Below are positions 1 to 9,710 of a DNA stretch of 60,278 nt, one piece after another. This DNA is from Verrucomicrobiia bacterium. GTDB taxonomy: Bacteria; Verrucomicrobiota; Verrucomicrobiia; Limisphaerales; JADLHS01. The stretch is from assembly GCA_011525685.1 (NCBI GenBank), contig WYBW01000108.1, positions 1-60,278 on the forward strand, in the 5' to 3' direction. Position numbers and translations under genes: made by a program. How positions within the stretch are numbered: the first letter of the stretch is position 1; every line of letters starts with the position of its first letter. The notes under the pieces are model-generated. The model was given only the letters and a program-made list of their open reading frames with translations, had not been told where the DNA came from and did not search any database.

Positions 1-179
1 AGGCGATGCCGTAGCGCAGACTTCCAGTCTGCCGGGTCGCGGATTTCCAATCCGCAAACGCGGCGAATTCCTGGCCTGCCACGCCGTGCCTGGGCCCGCC
101 GACTGGAAGTCGGCGATACCGCAGGTGGGGAAACCTGCGCTCCGCCAGGAATGCCTGCCTGCAATAAACTGAGAAGCGC
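1..179. repeat. MITE-like palindromic repeat, copy 1 (left end cut off by the window)
   Basis: Positions 1-178 align without gaps to 44004-44181, with about nine mismatches by eye (roughly 95% identity). The right terminal inverted repeat, as defined on the full copy, is at 158-179 (CCTGCAATAAACTGAGAAGCGC split as CCTGCAATAAAC plus TGAGAAGCGC). About 30 bases of the left end lie outside the window. Inside are short hairpins built around TTCC/GGAA, for example GCGGATTTCCAATCCGC. No open reading frame is supported, so this is a non-autonomous element. Confidence 0.85.
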
Positions 180-260
180 CCCTCGGCGGGGGACTTGAAT
201 GTACAAGCTGGCCGGTTTACTGTGCTGCCGTTCTCAATACCAAAACACCACCAGCCATTG

Positions 261-2969
261 ATGCCTCTACCCCGTTGTCTCCCTCTCCTGATCGGTCCGC
301 TGTGGCTCACGATCCTGGCCAACGCGGCTGCGGCGCAGTCGGATTATGTCAATTTCGAGGGCAAGCAAACCCGGCCCATCTGCCTCTCGCCGGACGGCAC
401 CCGGTTGTTCGCCGTGAACACTCCAGACGCCCGGCTGTCGGTGTTCGATGTCACGCAGCCGTTCCATCCTTTGCTGATCGCGGAGATTGCCGTGGGGGTC
501 GAGCCGGTTTCCGTGAACGCCCGCGATAACGACGAGGTCTGGGTGGTGAACGAAGTCTCCGACAGCGTCAGTGTGGTGTCGGTGTCGCGCCGGCTGGTGG
601 TGGACACGTTGTCGGTGAAAGACGAACCGGCGGACGTGCTCTTCGCGGGCGGCAAGGCGTTCGTGAGCGCCTCGCGCAACAACCGGGTTGCCGTGTTCGA
701 CGCCGCCAGTCGCGCGTGGCTGACCAACGTGGCTTTGTTCGGCGAGAATCCCCGCGCGCTGGCCGTGAACACGAACGGGACGAAGGTGTACGCCGCGTTC
801 GCGCTCTCGGGCAATCACACCACGCTCGTTCCCCAGAGCCTCGCCCCGCCACAGGTCACCAACGGCATCCCGCCGATGAATCCGGCGCTGCCTCCGCCGC
901 CGCAAGTATCGCGAATTGTGGACGCGACGAACGCGGCCTTCTTCCCGTCGGTCATCAAGTACCGGATGCCGGACAACGACGTGGCGGAGATTGACGTGGC
1001 GAGCCTGACCGTGAGCCGTTACTTCTCGCGGGTGGGCACGGTGAATTTCGCCCTCGCCGTCCAACCCGGCAGCGGCGACCTGTTCGTGGCCAACACCGAG
1101 GCGCGCAACCTGACCTCCTTCGAACCGGCGCTGCGCGGCTTCTTTGTGACCAACCGGATTGCCCGCATCAACGTGGCCAGCGGCAGTGTCACGAATTTCG
1201 ATCTCAACCGTGGATTTCATCCGACGACGTTCACGCTGGCCGACCGGAGCAACGCGCTGGCGCAGCCTTCCGCCATCGCGTTCGGCCCGAGCGGCGGGAA
1301 TTTCTATCTGGCCGCGTTCGGCAGTGACCGAATCGCGCGCGTCTCCGCCGGGTCGGGCAACGTCACCGCACGCATCGAGCTTTCGCCCACAGCCGCGGGC
1401 TCGGTGGCCGATCCGCGCCAGATGCGAGGCCCACGCGGACTGGCGCTGAAGCCGGGCGTGGCCCTGTACGTATTGAACCGCATCGCCAACACCATCTCGA
1501 TCATCCATCCGCAGACGGATACGGTGGTGAAGGAGATTCCCATCGGCAGCGTTGATCCGACGCCGGCGGTGATCCGGCAGGGGCGGGGATTCCTGTATGA
1601 CGCGAAGCTTTCCGGCAACGGCACGGTCTCGTGCGCCTCGTGTCACATAGACGGGGAGATGGACCTGCTGGCGTGGGACCTGGGTGATCCCACCGGACAC
1701 ATGGAAACCAACCAGACCGTGTTTCAGTTCTCGCCCGGCGGCGTGCCCGCCTTCCAGACCAACGCCGGGTTGTCTCATCCGATGAAAGGGCCGATGACGA
1801 CCCAGACGTTGCGCGGTTTGAAAGACATGGAGCCGCTGCACTGGCGCGGCGACCGGACGAACTTCACCCACTTCAACGGAGCGTTCGACTCTCTGCTGGG
1901 AGGTTCACCGCTTTCGACCGCGGACATCAACGCCTTCCGCGATTTCGTCAACACGATGGCGTTCCAGCCGAATCCGAATCAAAACCTCGACCGCACGTTG
2001 CCGGCGAGCTTTGCCGGGGCGAATCCGGCCGCCGGGCGAAACACGTTCATCAACGAGATTTACCAGCCCACCCTCGGCCTGTCGTGCAACACCTGTCACA
2101 GCCTTCCGACCGGCTCGGATCGCTTGATCAACCCGGACGCGGTGCTGCCGGGTTCGCAGGATTTCAAGGTGCCGCACTTGCGCAATCTGTATCAAAAGAC
2201 CGGCCTGAACCGGACGAAAGGTTCGCCGGCCACCGGCACCAACAGCCTGAGCGGGTTCGGCTTCACCCATGATGGCGAGTTCCAGGACTTGTTCACGTTC
2301 CTTTCAATCCCGGCCTTCGGTGTATTTCAGAACGACACCGTGCGGAAAACCAACCTGCAGGCGTTTCTACTGTGCTTCGACACCGGCACGGCCCCCGCCG
2401 TCGGGTACGGGCGCACAGTGCGGGCGGCGAATGTCCACACGTCAGGCATCTCCAATGACTGGTCGCTCCTGGAGGCCCAGGCTGCCGTGCGCACGAACAT
2501 TGATCTGATCGTGAAGGGAACGATTGACGGAATCCACCGCGGCCTGTTGTACCAGCCAGTTGCCAACCATTATCAGCTCGATAGCACAAACGGCGCGCCG
2601 CTGACCCGCGCTGAGTTGGTGGCGAAGGTCCAGGCCGGAGACACGTTGACCTTGCTGGGGGTGCCGCCCGGGGCCGGATCGCGCATGGGCCTGGACCGGG
2701 ACGGGGACGGAGTGCTCGATGCCGACACGCCGCTGCCGAGTTTGCAAATCAACCACTCGAACGGTCAAACCGTGCTGCGCTGGCCATTCGGCGCCGCCGG
2801 TTTCCGACTCGAGGAAGCGGTCGCGGTTGGCGCCGGGGACTGGAACGCCGTCACCCACCCGGTTGAAATCGTGAACGGCTTCAACCAGGTGGCGACACCG
2901 CCCGCGGCAAGCGCGCGGTTCTTCCGCTTGCGAATGCCGGCGGCCGCCGCGATAGGTCAGGCCCAATAG
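261..2969 (+). CDS. secreted YncE-like beta-propeller protein with two heme c sites
   Basis: The protein is 902 residues from the ATG at 261; an upstream in-frame TTG at 195 would put 22 extra residues before a clear signal peptide (MPLPRCLPLLIG..., cleavage near residue 25), so 261 is preferred. Residues about 30-440 are YncE/surface-antigen-like propeller repeats with phrases such as LFAVNTPDARLSVFDV and LYVLNRIANTISIIHP. Two CxxCH heme c motifs follow, CASCH near residue 458 and CNTCH near residue 609, in a region resembling di-heme cytochrome c peroxidase (MauG-like) domains. The last 60 residues form a C-terminal module ending in ARFFRLRMP, also seen in the subtilase at 45218-46753. It is probably a periplasmic or surface redox protein; the substrate is unknown. 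The 3' end overlaps the convergent GH57 gene by 13 bases. Confidence 0.85.
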   Translation: MPLPRCLPLLIGPLWLTILANAAAAQSDYVNFEGKQTRPICLSPDGTRLFAVNTPDARLSVFDVTQPFHPLLIAEIAVGVEPVSVNARDNDEVWVVNEVSDSVSVVSVSRRLVVDTLSVKDEPADVLFAGGKAFVSASRNNRVAVFDAASRAWLTNVALFGENPRALAVNTNGTKVYAAFALSGNHTTLVPQSLAPPQVTNGIPPMNPALPPPPQVSRIVDATNAAFFPSVIKYRMPDNDVAEIDVASLTVSRYFSRVGTVNFALAVQPGSGDLFVANTEARNLTSFEPALRGFFVTNRIARINVASGSVTNFDLNRGFHPTTFTLADRSNALAQPSAIAFGPSGGNFYLAAFGSDRIARVSAGSGNVTARIELSPTAAGSVADPRQMRGPRGLALKPGVALYVLNRIANTISIIHPQTDTVVKEIPIGSVDPTPAVIRQGRGFLYDAKLSGNGTVSCASCHIDGEMDLLAWDLGDPTGHMETNQTVFQFSPGGVPAFQTNAGLSHPMKGPMTTQTLRGLKDMEPLHWRGDRTNFTHFNGAFDSLLGGSPLSTADINAFRDFVNTMAFQPNPNQNLDRTLPASFAGANPAAGRNTFINEIYQPTLGLSCNTCHSLPTGSDRLINPDAVLPGSQDFKVPHLRNLYQKTGLNRTKGSPATGTNSLSGFGFTHDGEFQDLFTFLSIPAFGVFQNDTVRKTNLQAFLLCFDTGTAPAVGYGRTVRAANVHTSGISNDWSLLEAQAAVRTNIDLIVKGTIDGIHRGLLYQPVANHYQLDSTNGAPLTRAELVAKVQAGDTLTLLGVPPGAGSRMGLDRDGDGVLDADTPLPSLQINHSNGQTVLRWPFGAAGFRLEEAVAVGAGDWNAVTHPVEIVNGFNQVATPPAASARFFRLRMPAAAAIGQAQ

Positions 2970-4531
2970 GCGCAGTTGATTTCCGGAAAGAGGTTGTCGC
3001 GCTGCTCCATCTCCGCCAGTAGCTTCTCATCCACTTTCGAGCGGGTCAGTTGATCGTGCAACGCGGTGAACCGGAGCAGGTGTGATCTCACGCGCTGGCG
3101 GGCGTATTCCGGGCTGGTGTCCGAGCGAAGCATGAACGACCAGTCGCTGGCTTGGGCGAGCAACAGTTCCCGGGCCGCCTGCCGGACGGCGCGCTGCTCC
3201 ACCGAGCCCAGTTGGGCATGGCATTGCGCCCAGGCCGACATCCGTTCCTGCGCCACTTGCAGATGCGGATAAATCCACGCGTTCCGTTCGTTGAGCCAGA
3301 CGCGTAAATGGCCCTGCTCACCCCAGGACGAAGGACTCGGCCTGGCAATCTGGTTGGTCGGATACCGGCGCAGGTAATCCTCCGGCGTAATCAATTCCAC
3401 CACCCCCTGGCGGGTGACCGTTTTGCGCACAAGAGCGTCCAGAAACTCCGGCCCTTCGTACCACCAATGCCCAAACAACTCGGCGTCGTACGGCGACACG
3501 ATCAACGGTGGCCGGTCGAGGAGGCTGGACAGTTTATGGATCTGGCCAACCCGCGCCTCCAGGAAATGTTCGGCGTGCTCGGTCGCGGCCCGCAACGCGG
3601 CGGCGCGGTCATAAGGCTGCTTGTCCGAAGTCGCGCCCGTGATGCGATGATATTTCAAGCCCGTGAAACCGCGGTGCTCCGGCGAGGGCCAGTACGGTTG
3701 GACATAAGCGGGATCCAGATCGAATCCGATGTCGCGGTAGAAGTCACGGTAACGCGGATCGCCGGGATACCCCTCGTGCTTGCTCCACACCTGCCGCGAC
3801 GAGTCGGGATCGCGTCCAAATGCCGCCAGAGCGTTGGGCGTGAACACCGGCGCAAACACGCCATAGCGCGGGCGGGGTTGGGCGTGCAACAGGCCGTGGG
3901 AGTCCAGGATGAACCAGCGGAGGTTCGCCTCCTGCAAAACGGTCTCCACCCCCTCGAAGTAGGCGCACTCGGGCAGCCAGATGCCCCGCGGATCCCGCCC
4001 AAAGCAGGACCGATAGTGGTCGCGGGCCACCAGGATCTGCGCCCGCACCGCCGACGGATGGTCCCCGAGCAATGGCAACAGCGCGTGCGTGGCCGCCGTG
4101 GTGGCGATTTCCAGCCGCCCCGCGTCCTGCAATTTTCCGAATGCGGCGACCAAGTCGCACTGGTGACCAAGATAAGTCTGGCGGACGGCCGCAAAGCGGT
4201 CGTGATACATGCGGGCGAGTTCCTGGAAGCGCGGTTCCAGTTGTGTGCGTTGCAGTTCGCTTGCCGCGAGCCGCAGCAAGCCTTCGAGATGCCGCGTGTA
4301 ACGAGCTTGCAGCAAGGGATCGCGCAACATCGAACAGAGCGTCGGGGAAAGCGACATGGTCACGCGCGCATTCAATCCGTCGCGCTGCCAGCCCTGCAGG
4401 ACTTGGAGCAACGGCACGTAGGTTTCGGTCAGGGCTTCGAAGAGCCAGCTTTCCTCCAGAAACTTCTCGTGCTCCGGGTGACGTACAAAGGGCAGGTGCG
4501 CGTGAAGCACCAGTGAAACATAGCCTTGCAT
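2957..4531 (-). CDS. glycoside hydrolase family 57 1,4-alpha-glucan branching enzyme (DUF1957)
   Basis: The protein is 524 residues from the ATG at 4531 (MQGYVSLVLHAHLPFVRHPE); a GTG at 4558 would add nine residues that the family does not normally carry. It has the GH57 N-terminal LHAHLPFVRHP, the nucleophile region GIWLPECAY near residue 190, the acid region SPYDAELFGHWWYEG near residue 350, and a DUF1957-type C-terminus (WLNERNAWIYPHLQVAQERM). Its length matches GH57 branching enzymes of the Thermus/Thermococcus type. It should transfer alpha-1,4-glucan segments to alpha-1,6 positions during glycogen synthesis in the cytoplasm. The DUF4912 gene lies 115 bases upstream on the same strand, suggesting co-transcription. 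Confidence 0.9.
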   Translation of the reverse strand: MQGYVSLVLHAHLPFVRHPEHEKFLEESWLFEALTETYVPLLQVLQGWQRDGLNARVTMSLSPTLCSMLRDPLLQARYTRHLEGLLRLAASELQRTQLEPRFQELARMYHDRFAAVRQTYLGHQCDLVAAFGKLQDAGRLEIATTAATHALLPLLGDHPSAVRAQILVARDHYRSCFGRDPRGIWLPECAYFEGVETVLQEANLRWFILDSHGLLHAQPRPRYGVFAPVFTPNALAAFGRDPDSSRQVWSKHEGYPGDPRYRDFYRDIGFDLDPAYVQPYWPSPEHRGFTGLKYHRITGATSDKQPYDRAAALRAATEHAEHFLEARVGQIHKLSSLLDRPPLIVSPYDAELFGHWWYEGPEFLDALVRKTVTRQGVVELITPEDYLRRYPTNQIARPSPSSWGEQGHLRVWLNERNAWIYPHLQVAQERMSAWAQCHAQLGSVEQRAVRQAARELLLAQASDWSFMLRSDTSPEYARQRVRSHLLRFTALHDQLTRSKVDEKLLAEMEQRDNLFPEINCAYWA

Positions 4532-4645
4532 GCTCACAGCATCGGATGAGGCACGCACCCCGAAGTGCCGTCCGAAATCTCAACCAGCAGGTGATAAATG
4601 GCCAGCAGGTGAAGTTGCTCGACACCCTGAGTGATTCGCTCTGGC

Positions 4646-5974
4646 TCAGACATTTTCGGCGGCAGGCGGCAACAAGGCCGGCTCTTGCGGCTGCGCTCCG
4701 ACCTCGCCCACCGATTTCGTCGCGCGGGTGAACTTCAATTCCGCCGCGCGCCCCTCCGAGCCATCCGCGGCAACGGCGGTCACCACCAGTTCATGTTGCC
4801 CGTCGGGCAGAGCAAAACGACAACTGAAGGAGCCGTCCGGTTGCAGGTCGAGCTTCCGTCCGCAGATGGCCACCTCGGCATCCGGTTCGGTGTCGCCGTA
4901 GATCACGAGTTCGGCGTTCACATTCAGCCAGAAACTCTTTGCGCCTGGTTGAAGTCCGCCCACTGGGCTGGAAACACTTTCGCCACTGGCCGGCGAAGCC
5001 TGCAAAGCCGATTCCCCGCCACCGGGCGAGAAGATCCCCCCTTCGGGCTGCCGGTGTCCTTGAATCAGCTCCGCAATCTCCAGCGAATCCATCCAACCGC
5101 ACGGACTGGTGTCCAGCCGCATCAATTCGGCCAGGGTCTGCACCTGCTCGGGAGTCAGTTCGGCACCAGTCGCCAGGACGTCGGCGGGACGACCCGCCTC
5201 CGCTCGCTGCCGAAGCTGCTCCCAAGCCTCCGCCAACGGGAGCTCCGACGCGATCCCCTGGCGGACTTCCTTCCGCAGATCCTCGAAAGGCGTGTCCACG
5301 GGAATTGTGGCGAAGGCCCCGGCGGTGTCGGCTGATGGCGTGTTGGGCGGGGTGAGTGTCGTCGCCGACGCCGCCACCCGTGCCCATTGGCCGTCACGCC
5401 GATAGTAGCCCAGCTCCGTCACGTAGCGGGTGGCGGCCTGCTCGACGTGAACAAACCAGTGGCGCGACTCCGGATGCACGTGGAGTTCGGAGACCGGCTG
5501 GCCTTCGAGCGACCCCAAGTAGGTTCGAAGCACCAGATGTCCGTGCGCCGATAGCGCGTTATAGCGCCGTTGCTGTTCGCGGGTGAAATCCCAGTGGGCG
5601 AACAACCAATGCGGGTCACGGCTGGTCACGAACAGCCGACCCGTGCCGTAAGCCTCGGGCAGTTCCGCCAACTCGATCTCCGCCGCGGGTGCAACCTTGC
5701 CCCGTGCGGATTTCCCACCCGGTCCGCTCAAACGCGGCGCCGCGGGCCGATCACCCTCCAGCAAGACCGGCGGAATCCGCACCCGAGATTTGCGCGGCAG
5801 AGTTTTCCTCCGAGGAACGGAACGGCGGGCTTGGGAGGAGGCATGGCGGCGACGACCGGTAAGCGAGGGCCGGCGGCGCTGCGCGGGGGACTTGACGCTG
5901 GTCGCACGCCGCGCCGCGAGGGGGCGTTTGGCAGACTTCCTTTTCGTCTTGGAAGATTGCTTCTTTGCTTTCAT
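4646..5974 (-). CDS. DUF4912 protein with a very basic N-terminus
   Basis: The protein is 442 residues from the ATG at 5974 (MKAKKQSSKTKRKSAKRP); an in-frame TTG at 6007 is a weaker start. The first ~80 residues are rich in Lys, Arg and Ser, like a histone-type or nucleic-acid or polyanion-binding tail. A DUF4912 domain follows (LFVTSRDPHWLFAHWDFT, then LVLRTYLGS and a second strand pair FVHVEQAATRYVTELGYYRRDG). The C-terminus (about 350-440) is a small beta-domain with FWLNVNAELVIYGDTEPDA and VAICGRKLDLQPDGSFSCRF. The function is unknown. Its position just upstream of a GH57 branching enzyme suggests a link to glucan storage. DUF4912 carbohydrate binding is inference only. Confidence 0.85.
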   Translation of the reverse strand: MKAKKQSSKTKRKSAKRPLAARRATSVKSPAQRRRPSLTGRRRHASSQARRSVPRRKTLPRKSRVRIPPVLLEGDRPAAPRLSGPGGKSARGKVAPAAEIELAELPEAYGTGRLFVTSRDPHWLFAHWDFTREQQRRYNALSAHGHLVLRTYLGSLEGQPVSELHVHPESRHWFVHVEQAATRYVTELGYYRRDGQWARVAASATTLTPPNTPSADTAGAFATIPVDTPFEDLRKEVRQGIASELPLAEAWEQLRQRAEAGRPADVLATGAELTPEQVQTLAELMRLDTSPCGWMDSLEIAELIQGHRQPEGGIFSPGGGESALQASPASGESVSSPVGGLQPGAKSFWLNVNAELVIYGDTEPDAEVAICGRKLDLQPDGSFSCRFALPDGQHELVVTAVAADGSEGRAAELKFTRATKSVGEVGAQPQEPALLPPAAENV

Positions 5975-6156
5975 AACGGCCGGCGGGCCTGGCCTCGCCG
6001 GCGGCAATAGTCGCGGTAGGGAGACTAAAGCCGCACAATCAGCCGTGCAATGCGAATCTGCCCCACAGGGACTTGTTCGGTCGGCTTTCCTGTTAGATTT
6101 CCTTTGGCAACGGGTTCGGGGCGGTGGTAAATTTGCCCCGAGATCATAAGCTGACT

Positions 6157-6927
6157 ATGAGACTACTCGGCTTCAATAGTCCGGTCCGGACAGCCTCTCG
6201 GGGTCGTAAACTGACAGCCTTCACCCTCATCGAATTGTTGGTGGTCATTGCCATCATCGCCATTCTGGCGGCCATGCTGTTGCCTGCCTTGAGCAAGGCA
6301 AAGAATCGCGGCCAGCAGACCCGGTGCATCAGCAACCTCAAACAGCTTGGGTTGGGCATGATGCTCTACCTCACTGACAATCGGGACACTTTCGCTGGAT
6401 CGGCCTCCCGGAACACTTACGGTTTTCAGACGGACGACTGGATTTACTGGCGCACCAATGCGCCTTACAACAACACCGCGCCTGTAGAGAAAAGCCCGGT
6501 CATCAGCCTGCTGGGCAAGATGACGACCGAGCAGGCCATGCAGGTGTTTCGCTGCCCGATGGACAACGACGATTCCGGTCGCCGGGCGGTGGGCCAACCG
6601 TATTACCTGTTCAGCTACACGATGAACAGTTACGGCACGGAGGGCATGTCGTCCGTTCCGGGCATGCGGGTAAAGATTTCCAAGGTCAAGCGGCCGTCCG
6701 CCAAGATCATGTTGGCCGAGGAAGTGGCCACCACCAAGCGGGGCGACACGCCCCCGCCACCGATCAATTATCAGGCGGTGGTGGACGATGGCCGGTGGGT
6801 GCCCGACGGCAACTATGTCACCGTCCGCCATAACAAAAAGGCCGACGTATCTTTTGCCGATGGACACGTGCGCCCGGTCACTCCTCAGTTCGCCATTCTT
6901 CGGATCAATTCCCACCCCGACAACTAG
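6157..6927 (+). CDS. type II secretion/prepilin-like protein (DUF1559-type pseudopilin)
   Basis: The protein is 256 residues from the ATG at 6157 ([16 protein letters not shown]); a GTG at 6124 lengthens it without support. The class III prepilin signal has a basic leader, then [20 protein letters not shown], with cleavage expected before FTLIE and the helix serving as membrane anchor. A Cys follows in [20 protein letters not shown], and the C-terminus has [19 protein letters not shown], the H-x-DGH-type tail seen in PVC pseudopilins. Such proteins are abundant in Verrucomicrobia and Planctomycetes and are often encoded away from secretion machinery, as here. The short lipoprotein gene starts 15 bases downstream, so they form a likely operon. 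Confidence 0.9.
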   Translation: MRLLGFNSPVRTASRGRKLTAFTLIELLVVIAIIAILAAMLLPALSKAKNRGQQTRCISNLKQLGLGMMLYLTDNRDTFAGSASRNTYGFQTDDWIYWRTNAPYNNTAPVEKSPVISLLGKMTTEQAMQVFRCPMDNDDSGRRAVGQPYYLFSYTMNSYGTEGMSSVPGMRVKISKVKRPSAKIMLAEEVATTKRGDTPPPPINYQAVVDDGRWVPDGNYVTVRHNKKADVSFADGHVRPVTPQFAILRINSHPDN

Positions 6928-6942
6928 GCTGATCTCCCTACC

Positions 6943-7338
6943 ATGAAGCAGGTACTGACCTTGGGACTTGTGCTGATTGTGCTCGCCGGTTGCTCGAAGA
7001 AAGAACCGGCCAGTGTGGCAACGCCGGAACCGGCGAACACTCCGCCGGCGGAAGCGCCAGCCACACCCGCCGCCCCTTCCCCGTCGGCATATCCAGCAAC
7101 CCCGCCGCCGCCCGGTCAACCACTGGCGCAGCCGCCACCCGGGTTAAGGCCCATGGAAGGCCAGGTGGATGTGCGGATGACCGCACTGCTTCACAAATTC
7201 ATGCGCGAAAAGGGCCGCATGCCGGAGAGCATCCTCGAACTCGGCGGCGCCACCTCGGATGGCTTCCCGCTGGCACCCGCCGGCTTCCTCTACACGATTG
7301 ATCCGGCGACGGCGCAGGTGAAACTGGTCAAACAGTGA
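6943..7338 (+). CDS. small proline-rich lipoprotein
   Basis: The 131-residue protein starts MKQVLTLGLVLIVLAGCSKK, a textbook lipoprotein signal with lipobox LAGC at residue 17. Residues about 20-65 are a low-complexity linker of Pro, Ala and Glu (ATPEPANTPPAEAPATP). The last ~60 residues look folded: MTALLHKFMREKGRMPESIL then GFLYTIDPATAQVKLVKQ. I do not recognise a named family. This C-terminal form recurs, to my knowledge, beside verrucomicrobial pseudopilins. The gene is 15 bases after the pseudopilin, so it is probably a partner of it at the cell envelope. Confidence 0.75.
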   Translation: MKQVLTLGLVLIVLAGCSKKEPASVATPEPANTPPAEAPATPAAPSPSAYPATPPPPGQPLAQPPPGLRPMEGQVDVRMTALLHKFMREKGRMPESILELGGATSDGFPLAPAGFLYTIDPATAQVKLVKQ

Positions 7339-7391
7339 CCAGCGGCAGCCGCACCTTGGAAGTTCACCCACTCTGCAGGGCAGGATGACCA

Positions 7392-8477
7392 TCAATTGCC
7401 GGCCGGGTTGGGTTTGAGTTCCGGGACGTAGAACGCCGCGACACCTTGTGCGATGGCCATTTGATTTGCCCCCCGTTGATTGGTCAGAATGATCACCGTG
7501 ACCTTGTCGTCCCGGTAACGTGCCAGTACGCTTTTGAATCCGGTCACGTGCGAGCCGGTATGGCTGATCAACCGCCGGTTCTGGTGCGTGCCGATGCCCC
7601 AGCCAAAACCGTAGCCCGCCGTCGAGCCGTCGTTCAGTGGCGCGGGCGTCCACATTTGGTCGAGGGTGGAAGACTTGAGAATCTTGTCCGAGCAGAGCGC
7701 CGCCTCCCATTTGGCCAGGTCCAGCACGGTTGAACGCAGACCACCGCCCGCGTAACCCAGGATGGACGCGGCGATGTAGCGGCCATTTTGCACCCGGCCC
7801 TGTTCCCACAAGTAACCCGAGGCGCGATTGGTGATGATCTCCGAATGGCTGATGACGCCCGTATCGTTCATGCCCAACGGATCGAAAATGCGCTCCTTCA
7901 AGAACTCACCCCAATGCTGACCGGTGAGTTCCCGGATGATCATGGCCAGCAGGTGGTAGCCGGTGTTGCTGTAGGCGTATTTTTCGCCCGGTTGAAAGTT
8001 CAACGGCTTCTCGCGCAACGCCTCGACCACGTCGCCGGGTTGGATCTCGAGACGCAAGTCCATGATCGGTTCGTTGATGAAATCCTTGATGCCCGACGTG
8101 TGCGACAGCAGATGGCGCACGGTGACGTCCCGCCAGGTTTCCGGAAGATTGGCGAGATGTTTGGTGATTTTGTCCTCCACCGAAATCCTGCCTTCCTCGA
8201 CCAGCAGCATGATGGCGCTGGCGGTGAAGGTCTTGGTGATGGACTGGATCTGGAAGATGGTGTCCGTTCGCACAGGCACGTTGAGTTCCAGGTTGGCCAG
8301 GCCATAGGCGGCTGCTTTCTCCAGCTTGCCGTCCTTCACCACACCGAGAGTCAGCCCGGGAATGTGCTGTTTGGTCATCTCCGCTTGGATATATTCATCC
8401 ACCTCGTCGGCTCGGAGGAGGACAGGTGAGAGGCACAGGAAGACAATCAGGAGACGAGGCACAATGAACGAGCACAT
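7392..8477 (-). CDS. serine hydrolase, class C beta-lactamase / D-alanyl-D-alanine carboxypeptidase family
   Basis: The protein is 361 residues with a signal peptide (MCSFIVPRLLIVFLCLSPVLLRA). The catalytic SxxK is in QIQSITKTFTASAIMLLVEE near residue 80, the YxN motif is YSNTGYHLLAMIIRE near residue 168, and a HTG triad is in LISHTGSHVTGF near residue 315. This places it in the beta-lactamase-related serine hydrolase family (EstB/Pab87-like), acting in the periplasm as esterase, peptidase or amidohydrolase; the substrate cannot be read from sequence. It converges with the lipoprotein gene (53 bases between stops) and is not in an evident operon. Confidence 0.88.
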   Translation of the reverse strand: MCSFIVPRLLIVFLCLSPVLLRADEVDEYIQAEMTKQHIPGLTLGVVKDGKLEKAAAYGLANLELNVPVRTDTIFQIQSITKTFTASAIMLLVEEGRISVEDKITKHLANLPETWRDVTVRHLLSHTSGIKDFINEPIMDLRLEIQPGDVVEALREKPLNFQPGEKYAYSNTGYHLLAMIIRELTGQHWGEFLKERIFDPLGMNDTGVISHSEIITNRASGYLWEQGRVQNGRYIAASILGYAGGGLRSTVLDLAKWEAALCSDKILKSSTLDQMWTPAPLNDGSTAGYGFGWGIGTHQNRRLISHTGSHVTGFKSVLARYRDDKVTVIILTNQRGANQMAIAQGVAAFYVPELKPNPAGN

Positions 8478-8646
8478 GGCGACGAGGCTAACTCATCCGC
8501 CGGGAAAGCAAAGTCACAATGCTCAGGCCGGGCGGCGGCAAACCCGCGCCAACAGCAAGGTAAAGCACGTCGAGCGCGGGAGGACCTCACGTCCTGTCGG
8601 AATCAATCAGGAGCAGCCTCTCGATCCGAACGGCAACCGCCACGAC

Positions 8647-9432
8647 TCACGGAAACCTCAGCCCGGGAAGCAGTGATCGCAGGGCTTGCGGAAAATCCGA
8701 TTCGTTCTGGTAAAAGTAGCCCAGCCGCGACGCCGGATCGCCCCAGGTATGCAGACCGTACATTCGCTCCGCCCGGATCCACTCGCCCGAACCGTCAATA
8801 TAAAGTTGATTACCGCCGGCCGGACGTTTGCCGGCCTTGACACTCCGGTGAGGCGGAATGTTCGCGTAAGCCACGTCGCGGTCCACACCGCCCCATTGGT
8901 TCAGCACTTTGACGGTGGCATCCGCGGCCAGCACCCAGTGCGGCTTGGAGAGGGCCACTTTTACCGGGCTGCGCGAAGCTCCGTCGTAACCCCGGGTCAG
9001 CCAGGTTTTGATTCCGCCAAAGTACTGGTAACCAATGTTGTATTGTGGATAAACCGCTTCGTAGGTGGGAAAGCCCGGGCGATTCGGGCAGGTCCAGATG
9101 TTGTTGGTCTGCACCGTCAAGCCGACGGTGGCGGCCGCCCCCGCTTCCGGCGGGTTGATGGCAATCTGGACGAAGCGCTCCGGATTGCTCCCGGGGATAT
9201 TCCGGGCCGAAACGACATAATCCTGGTTGTCGGTGGCGTAGATGGCCATGCCAACGCCGATCTGGCGCAGATTGCCCAAACACACGGCCCGCTTGCCCCG
9301 CTCTTTGGCGGACGACAGCGCCGGCAACAACATCGCGGCGAGAATGGCAATGATGGCAATGACCACCAGCAGTTCGATCAAGGTGAAGGCCGCTCGCGGG
9401 CGGCTGGGTGGGGTGCGAGTCAGTTCTTTCAT
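8647..9432 (-). CDS. type II secretion/prepilin-like protein (pseudopilin)
   Basis: The protein is 261 residues. The basic leader [14 protein letters not shown] is followed by [20 protein letters not shown] and then [20 protein letters not shown], the same N-terminal layout as the protein at 6157-6927. Between are a globular part with a Trp-Cys pair ([20 protein letters not shown]) and a late LYIDGSGEW, the equivalent of the DG-containing tail. It is anchored by the N-terminal helix after prepilin peptidase cleavage. The gene stands alone on its strand, without pilus or secretion genes. The two pseudopilins in the window share little beyond the leader, so they are not recent duplicates. Confidence 0.9.
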   Translation of the reverse strand: MKELTRTPPSRPRAAFTLIELLVVIAIIAILAAMLLPALSSAKERGKRAVCLGNLRQIGVGMAIYATDNQDYVVSARNIPGSNPERFVQIAINPPEAGAAATVGLTVQTNNIWTCPNRPGFPTYEAVYPQYNIGYQYFGGIKTWLTRGYDGASRSPVKVALSKPHWVLAADATVKVLNQWGGVDRDVAYANIPPHRSVKAGKRPAGGNQLYIDGSGEWIRAERMYGLHTWGDPASRLGYFYQNESDFPQALRSLLPGLRFP

Positions 9433-9710
9433 GAGGTTTCCCGGGTGCGCCTACGGCCTTGTGATGCGGCGGCATTTCCGCGTCCACGCGAAATTCCTGC
9501 TGGATGATGCCGACGCTGTCATGGCGTCTTGACGGTGCTATAACCTCCCGCACGTTAGTTCAGTCCGGCGCCAGAAGGCAAGGGCGAAATCAAAGGAAAA
9601 GCGGGAAAAAGACCCGAAACGCGGTTTCAAAAACGCCGCGTGTCACTCCTCCAGCCCCTCGGCCCACGCGCTTTCGCTGGGCCTGCGATTCCTCTCCGGC
9701 AAAATGGTGT

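Noticed and set aside
1..179. CRISPR-like or riboswitch reading of the hairpin-rich leader
   Set aside because: There are no regularly spaced direct repeats, and the same sequence recurs at 44004-44181 with terminal inverted repeats, which fits a mobile element better.
267..1871. 534-codon open frame on the minus strand
   Set aside because: It is antisense to the propeller/cytochrome gene; Arg/His-rich composition typical of a shadow.
3308..4516. 402-codon open frame on the plus strand
   Set aside because: It is antisense to the GH57 gene.
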